NCBI GenBank assembly: GCA_024635465.1
Contig: JAGXIS010000004.1
Location: 1-11,909, forward strand
DNA length: 11,909 nucleotides
DNA from: Bacteroidota bacterium
GTDB lineage: Bacteria; Bacteroidota; Rhodothermia; Balneolales; Balneolaceae
Direction of reading: 5' to 3'
In this document: in pieces, positions 7,332-11,909 of the stretch
How positions within the stretch are numbered: position 1 is the first letter of the stretch
How the letters are laid out: each line of letters begins with the position of its first letter
Made by a program: the position numbers and the translations under genes
The notes under the pieces: generated by a model
Told to the model about the DNA's origin: nothing
The model's input: only the letters and a program-made list of their open reading frames with translations
The model's database searches: none

Positions 7332-7508
7332 GGTAAAGGTACCTCTACCCTCCCCGATGATATATCTAAACAAGCTCTAAATGAACTTTCAGCTCGGTTT
7401 GATAAGGTAGAGGGTGGATTTGGTAACTCTCCAAAATTTCCATCAGCGCATAATCTGACTTTTCTTATAGATCAGTTTCATTTAACAGGGGATAAAAATT
7501 GTCTTCAG

Positions 7509-8894
7509 ATGGCTGATCTTACCCTGAGTAAAATGCGTTTGGGAGGCATTTGGGATCATATCGGCTATGGTTTTCATCGATACTCCACTGACCGCGAGTG
7601 GCTTTTGCCCCATTTTGAAAAAATGCTTTATGATCAGGCCATGCTTCTTTTTGCTTACACTGAAGGGTGGAATGCAACGGATAATCCTCTTTTTAGACAG
7701 ACGATATATAAAATAGTTGAGTATTTAGACGATTGTTTAACCTCACCGGAAGGAGCATTCTATTCGGCTGAAGATGCAGATAGTGAAGGTGAAGAGGGAA
7801 AATTTTATGTTTGGAAATACGAAGAGATCCTTGAATTCTTATCTGCTGAAGAGAGTGAGCAGTTTTTTAAGATTTATCAGATCACTGAAAATGGAAATTT
7901 TCGGGATGAATCTACCGGACAAAAAACTCGTACCAATATCCCACATCTTGAGTCTGACCTGTTTGAAATAGCAAAAAAAACAGATATTGAACCGGAGAAG
8001 CTAAAGAATGAAATCGATCAAATACATTCAAAACTTAAAAAAATACGGGAGGTGCGGATTCGTCCCCTTTTGGATGATAAAATCCTAACTGACTGGAATG
8101 GCTTGATGATCGCTTCTTTGGCCAAGGCAGGTTCTCTGCTCAGTGAAGAAAAATTTATTAGTATGGCAGAAAAGGCATGGGAAACCATCCATCAACACTG
8201 TGTGATGAAGGATCATACGCTCTTGCACCGACTCAAAGATGGAGAGGCCGCAATTGAAGGGATGGCAGATGACTATGCATTTTTGATATTCGGATTGATT
8301 GAGCTCTATCAGGCAACCTTTAAACCGATTTACCTTGAAACTGCTCTGAATATTCAGGAACGTTTTGATGACCTATTCTATGATAAAGAGTTCGGTGGGT
8401 ACTATTTTACATCAAGGAGTGCCCATCCACTTCTGGGTCGACAAAAAGAAATATATGATGGTGCGCTACCCTCTTCTAATTCAGTTGCAGCTTCAAACTG
8501 TTTTCGGCTGTTTTCATTAACAGCAAAATCTGAACATAACGATCGTTTTCAACAACTTTTTAAAGCTTTTTCAGATCCAATATCTGACGCACCTTCGGGC
8601 TATACAGCCGCTTTGCAAGCCTGGAGCCAACACCAGAATGGTGCATCACAGATTATCATTACTATCCCGGAATTAAACAGTGAAGTAAAATCCATCATCA
8701 GTAATCTAAGAAAGATCGCCACCCCGGGCTCTACATTCCTTTTAAAAACAAATAAAACCCAAATGAACAAGAGCTCTGAACTGCTGAAAAATTATGCCAT
8801 AAATGATCAGCTCACTATTTATGTTTGCAGTCAATTCAAATGCAAAACTCCGGTTCATACATATGAAAAAGCTTTAGATATGCTGACTCATTAG
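7509..8894 (+). CDS. C-terminal fragment of the DUF255 protein (six-hairpin, glycosidase-like barrel)
   Basis: From the first in-frame ATG after the TGA, 461 residues are encoded, corresponding to residues 228-688 of the uninterrupted protein. It contains the family's GGIWDHIGYGFHRYSTD and WLLPHFEKMLYDQA motifs (residues about 12-44), the SAEDADSEGEEGKFYVW segment (about 90-106), DDKILTDWNGLMIASLAKA (about 190-208) and the Cys pair YVCSQFKCKTPV near the end. The fold is expected to be an (alpha/alpha)6 barrel like N-acylglucosamine 2-epimerases. As a separate product it would lack the first barrel helices, which lie between 7332 and 7508, and no ribosome binding site is seen before 7509, so independent translation is doubtful. 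Confidence 0.55.
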   Translation: MADLTLSKMRLGGIWDHIGYGFHRYSTDREWLLPHFEKMLYDQAMLLFAYTEGWNATDNPLFRQTIYKIVEYLDDCLTSPEGAFYSAEDADSEGEEGKFYVWKYEEILEFLSAEESEQFFKIYQITENGNFRDESTGQKTRTNIPHLESDLFEIAKKTDIEPEKLKNEIDQIHSKLKKIREVRIRPLLDDKILTDWNGLMIASLAKAGSLLSEEKFISMAEKAWETIHQHCVMKDHTLLHRLKDGEAAIEGMADDYAFLIFGLIELYQATFKPIYLETALNIQERFDDLFYDKEFGGYYFTSRSAHPLLGRQKEIYDGALPSSNSVAASNCFRLFSLTAKSEHNDRFQQLFKAFSDPISDAPSGYTAALQAWSQHQNGASQIIITIPELNSEVKSIISNLRKIATPGSTFLLKTNKTQMNKSSELLKNYAINDQLTIYVCSQFKCKTPVHTYEKALDMLTH

Positions 8895-8969
8895 TGGTCA
8901 TTCACACACAAAAATGATTATATTCAACAACATTACCCTTTTAGAATCTACCATAATTTAATTTTTGCT

Positions 8970-9734
8970 ATGACATCAAATAAAAATGGAACCGTTACCT
9001 ACAGCTGTAAAAATAATATAGGTACAGTCGAATTTTATCACCCAAAAGGAAATTCACTTCCCGGGTATTTATTAAAAAATATTAGTGATACGATTAAAAA
9101 AGCCGGATTGGATCCGGAAAGTCGCGTTATCATCTTTAAAAGTTCCGGCGATGGTGCTTTTTGCGCAGGAGCATCATTTGATGAATTAAGTAAAATCTCA
9201 AATGAAGATGAAGGTAAAAAGTTTTTCATGGGTTTTGCACATGTGATTAATGCAATACGGACCTGTCCAAAAATGATCATCACCAGAGTTCACGGGAAAG
9301 CAATTGGCGGTGGTGTTGGCCTGGCTGCTGCCTCTGATTTCTGTATTGCAGTGAAAGGCGCTTCAGTAAGATTAAGCGAGTTGGCGATTGGCATTGGCCC
9401 TTTTGTTGTGGGTCCGGCAGTCGGCAGAAAAATTGGTGTGGCTGCATTCTCCACGCTCTCCATTGATGCAACATCATGGCATGATGCAGAGTGGGCTTAC
9501 TCAAAAGGTCTCTATAACAAATTGGCATCCAGTAGTGATGAATTGGATGAAATGGTTTCAGATCTTGCAAAAGATCTTGCCAACAGCAATCCTGAAGCAA
9601 TTAAAAATCTGAAAGAAATAATATGGCAGGGAACCGGTCACTGGGACGCAACCCTTGAGCAGCGTGCCGAAATAAGTGGTAGGCTGGTGCTCTCAGATTA
9701 TACCAAAAAGTATATCCAAAAGATGAACCAATAG
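8970..9734 (+). CDS. Enoyl-CoA hydratase/isomerase (crotonase) family protein
   Basis: This 254-residue cytoplasmic protein has the crotonase fold, which acts on acyl-CoA thioesters. Oxyanion-hole elements are visible: AFCAGASFDEL (residues 63-73) and GKAIGGGVGLAAASD (109-123). At the position of the second catalytic glutamate (Glu164 of rat hydratase) there is E137 in VRLSELAIGIGP. At the position of the first (Glu144, in GGGxEL) there is G117, so a standard two-glutamate hydratase mechanism is not supported; single-glutamate isomerases are the nearest analogy. I recall similar proteins in Bacteroidota, sometimes labelled methylglutaconyl-CoA hydratase, with the same GGGVGL and IGIGPFV motifs, so this is probably a subfamily trait. 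The gene stands 75 bp after the DUF255 gene and 79 bp before nagB, with an AT-rich leader and no Shine-Dalgarno sequence. Substrate unknown. Confidence 0.88.
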   Translation: MTSNKNGTVTYSCKNNIGTVEFYHPKGNSLPGYLLKNISDTIKKAGLDPESRVIIFKSSGDGAFCAGASFDELSKISNEDEGKKFFMGFAHVINAIRTCPKMIITRVHGKAIGGGVGLAAASDFCIAVKGASVRLSELAIGIGPFVVGPAVGRKIGVAAFSTLSIDATSWHDAEWAYSKGLYNKLASSSDELDEMVSDLAKDLANSNPEAIKNLKEIIWQGTGHWDATLEQRAEISGRLVLSDYTKKYIQKMNQ

Positions 9735-9813
9735 AACGATATACATACGTTCAATGGATTACCTAATGAATAGTACAGTTGATTCTAACTCATAATTTAT
9801 TTTCTATTATTCC

Positions 9814-11748
9814 ATGAATAATCTTAACAGGGTAACTGATCAATTAAATAAACGTGATACTTACTACGAGAAAATTCACACGGTCATCTTCCAGGACAGC
9901 TCTGAAGCATCGGTCGAAGTAGCCAATGAGATCGCACATTTAATAAAAGAAAGAAAAAAAGAGAATAAAAATGTTGTATTAGGATTGGCAACGGGTTCCA
10001 CACCGGTGGCAGTTTATGATGAGTTGATTCGTCTTCATCAAGAGAATGGACTTTCTTTTCAGAACGTACTCACATTTAATCTGGACGAGTACTACCCCAT
10101 TGAACCGGATTCTCTTCAAAGTTATGTTCGGTTTATGAATGAACATCTCTTTGATCATATTGATATACCTAAGAAACAGATTCACATTCCCGATGGTACT
10201 ATTTCGGAAGAGAATGTCTCTACATATTGTGAAAAATATGAGAAATTGATACGTGATGCAGGTGGAATTGACATTCAATTACTTGGAATCGGAAGAACCG
10301 GACATATTGGTTTTAATGAACCGGGTTCACGACCCGATTCTCCTACCCGGTTGATTACCCTCGATCAAGTTACACGAAAGGATGCCGCAAGTGATTTTTT
10401 TGGTGAAGAGTATGTTCCGCGCAGAGCCATAACTATGGGTGTTGGAACTATTCTACAAGCCAAAAAGATCTTTTTAATGGCTTGGGGTGAAGGAAAATCT
10501 GAGATGATTCGCCAAACTGTAGAGGGTGATGTTAAGGAGAGTGTACCCGCCACCTATCTTCAAAAACACCCCAATACAACAGTGGTTCTGGATGAAGCCG
10601 CTTCCGCTAAATTGATGAGAGTGAATACTCCCTGGCTTTTAGGTCCATGTAATTGGGATGATATATTAACCCGTAAAGCTGTAGTGTGGCTCTGCCTGAA
10701 GGAGGAAAAGCCTATCTTGAAGCTTACCGACGAAAATTACAATGAAAATGGGATGGCGGACTTGATCACTACAAAGGGTCCGGCCTACAATATCAACATC
10801 CGCGTTTTTAATGAACTACAACATACTATAACCGGATGGCCCGGTGGTAAACCGAATGAAGATGATAAGTACCGCCCCGAAAGGAAAGCACCATTTCCGA
10901 AACGAGCTCTCATTTTCAGTCCACATCCGGATGATGATGTGATCTCAATGGGAGGTACATTGATAAGACTGGTAGACCAGGGGCATGAGGTTCATATTGC
11001 CTATCAAACCTCCGGTAACATTGCTGTCTTTGATGATGATGTGGTTCGATTTGCAGATTTTGTGATCGACTATTCTGAAGCTTTTGGCATGAAAGAGCAA
11101 AAAGCTGAGAAGTTGTTTCGTAAGGTGAATGAGTTTTTAAAAAATAAAAAACCGGGACAGGTTGATTCTCCGGAAGTTAAAATGATTAAAGGGCTGATTC
11201 GAAGAGGTGAAGCGAAGGCGGGTGGACGCTATTGCGGGGTGCCGGATGATCACATGCATTTTATGGATATGCCATTCTATGAAACCGGTAAAGTTAAAAA
11301 GAAACCGATCAGTGAAGAAGATATCCAAATCACTGTAGATTTAATTCGTGAAATCAAACCTCATCAAATCTATGCGGCCGGCGATTTGTCTGATCCACAC
11401 GGTACCCATCGAGTCTGCCTGAAAGCAATTTTTGCGGCATTGGAAATTGTAAAAGATGATGATTGGGCTAAAGATTGCTGGGTCTGGCTCTATCGGGGTG
11501 CATGGCAAGAGTGGGATGTCAATGAAATTGAAATGGCTGTTCCTCTTAGCCCAAATGAATTGAGGCGAAAAAGACGTGCCATTTTTAAACATCAATCTCA
11601 AAAGGATCGTCCACTATTTCCCGGATCTGATGCTCGCGAGTTTTGGCAACGATCCGAGGATCGAAACCGAGGCACAGCAGAAGCGTACGACAGTCTGGGT
11701 TTAGCCGAGTATGAGGCTATTGAAGGCTTTGTAAGGTATCATTTTTAG
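9814..11748 (+). CDS. nagB: Glucosamine-6-phosphate deaminase fused to a PIG-L/LmbE-type deacetylase domain
   Basis: This 644-residue protein combines two enzymes. The NagB-like half (about residues 20-280) would convert glucosamine-6-phosphate to fructose-6-phosphate and ammonia. It shows LATGSTP (58-64, phosphate binding), FNLDEYYP (88-95, with the general-base aspartate D91) and GIGRTGHIGFNEPGS (158-172, with H164 and E169). The residue matching Asp141 of the E. coli enzyme is T162. A linking segment (about 283-360) contains the conserved HTITGWPGGKPN. The C-terminal half (about 363-644) is a PIG-L/LmbE zinc-dependent deacetylase with SPHPDDDVISMGGTL (H371, D374) and DPHGTHRVC (H529, H532), the usual metal ligands. 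The fusion occurs widely in Bacteroidota. An amino-sugar deacetylase feeding the deaminase is an attractive inference but unproven. No terminator separates it from glpK, 42 bp downstream. Confidence 0.93.
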   Translation: MNNLNRVTDQLNKRDTYYEKIHTVIFQDSSEASVEVANEIAHLIKERKKENKNVVLGLATGSTPVAVYDELIRLHQENGLSFQNVLTFNLDEYYPIEPDSLQSYVRFMNEHLFDHIDIPKKQIHIPDGTISEENVSTYCEKYEKLIRDAGGIDIQLLGIGRTGHIGFNEPGSRPDSPTRLITLDQVTRKDAASDFFGEEYVPRRAITMGVGTILQAKKIFLMAWGEGKSEMIRQTVEGDVKESVPATYLQKHPNTTVVLDEAASAKLMRVNTPWLLGPCNWDDILTRKAVVWLCLKEEKPILKLTDENYNENGMADLITTKGPAYNINIRVFNELQHTITGWPGGKPNEDDKYRPERKAPFPKRALIFSPHPDDDVISMGGTLIRLVDQGHEVHIAYQTSGNIAVFDDDVVRFADFVIDYSEAFGMKEQKAEKLFRKVNEFLKNKKPGQVDSPEVKMIKGLIRRGEAKAGGRYCGVPDDHMHFMDMPFYETGKVKKKPISEEDIQITVDLIREIKPHQIYAAGDLSDPHGTHRVCLKAIFAALEIVKDDDWAKDCWVWLYRGAWQEWDVNEIEMAVPLSPNELRRKRRAIFKHQSQKDRPLFPGSDAREFWQRSEDRNRGTAEAYDSLGLAEYEAIEGFVRYHF

Positions 11749-11760
11749 ATAATTGTATAG

Positions 11761-11909
<149 letters not shown>

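Larger units (their letters stand above)
6828..8894 (+). pseudogene. YyaL/SPATA20-type thioredoxin domain-containing protein (DUF255) gene, interrupted by one in-frame TGA
   Basis: Read straight through, 6828-8894 gives 688 codons in one frame, the usual size of this family (N-terminal thioredoxin-like DUF255 domain plus an (alpha/alpha)6-barrel half). The only break is TGA at 7329-7331 (codon 168); the frame is identical on both sides, so this is a point change, not a frameshift. Family signatures flank it: NPVDWYPWG and [12 protein letters not shown] before, GGFGNSPKFPSAHNL, IGYGFHRYSTDREWLLPHFEKMLYDQ-type sequence and a terminal YVCxxxxCxxPV after. The segment between the TGA and the next ATG (7332-7508) still encodes conserved family sequence and has no ATG, GTG or TTG in frame, so the second half cannot start early enough to be complete. 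A recent nonsense mutation or a base-call error is most likely; readthrough is possible. The exact biochemical role of the family is not settled. Confidence 0.8.

Overview
The window is a chromosomal stretch from a Bacteroidota-like bacterium; Balneolota or Rhodothermota-type relatives fit best. The grounds are: murC followed directly by ftsQ with no murB or ddl between them, a PorV/PorQ-type outer-membrane protein, a glucosamine-6-phosphate deaminase fused to a PIG-L deacetylase (typical of this phylum), AT-leaning codon use, and start codons that mostly lack a Shine-Dalgarno sequence. The phylum is inferred from gene content and remembered family sequences, not from a search.

Left part (1-5416): the distal end of a division and cell-wall (dcw) cluster, all on the plus strand. 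It holds the C-terminal part of murG, then murC, ftsQ, ftsA and ftsZ. murG/murC and murC/ftsQ overlap by four bases, ftsA follows ftsQ after 30 bp, and ftsZ follows ftsA after 77 bp with the only strong ribosome binding site in the window. MurG and MurC make peptidoglycan precursors; FtsQ, FtsA and FtsZ form the core of the division ring. A strong intrinsic terminator (5378-5416) closes the cluster. Just before it lies a second hairpin with a run of A on its 5' side, which would terminate transcription arriving from the opposite strand.

Middle (5417-5857): about 440 bp without a gene, packed with short inverted and direct repeats of the REP/interspersed type, then two small hairpins just upstream of the next gene.

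Right part (5858-11909): a plus-strand run of accessory and metabolic genes. These are a secreted PorV/PorQ-like beta-barrel protein; a YyaL/SPATA20-type thioredoxin-domain protein (DUF255) split by one in-frame TGA with the reading frame otherwise intact; a crotonase-fold enzyme with the first catalytic glutamate position replaced by glycine; the NagB-PIG-L fusion; and the first 39 codons of glycerol kinase (glpK) at the window edge.

I see no CRISPR array, transposase, tRNA, rRNA or obvious new defence system. The observations most worth checking are the in-frame TGA in the DUF255 gene, the composite repeat region, the NagB active-site variant in the fusion, and the crotonase active-site change.
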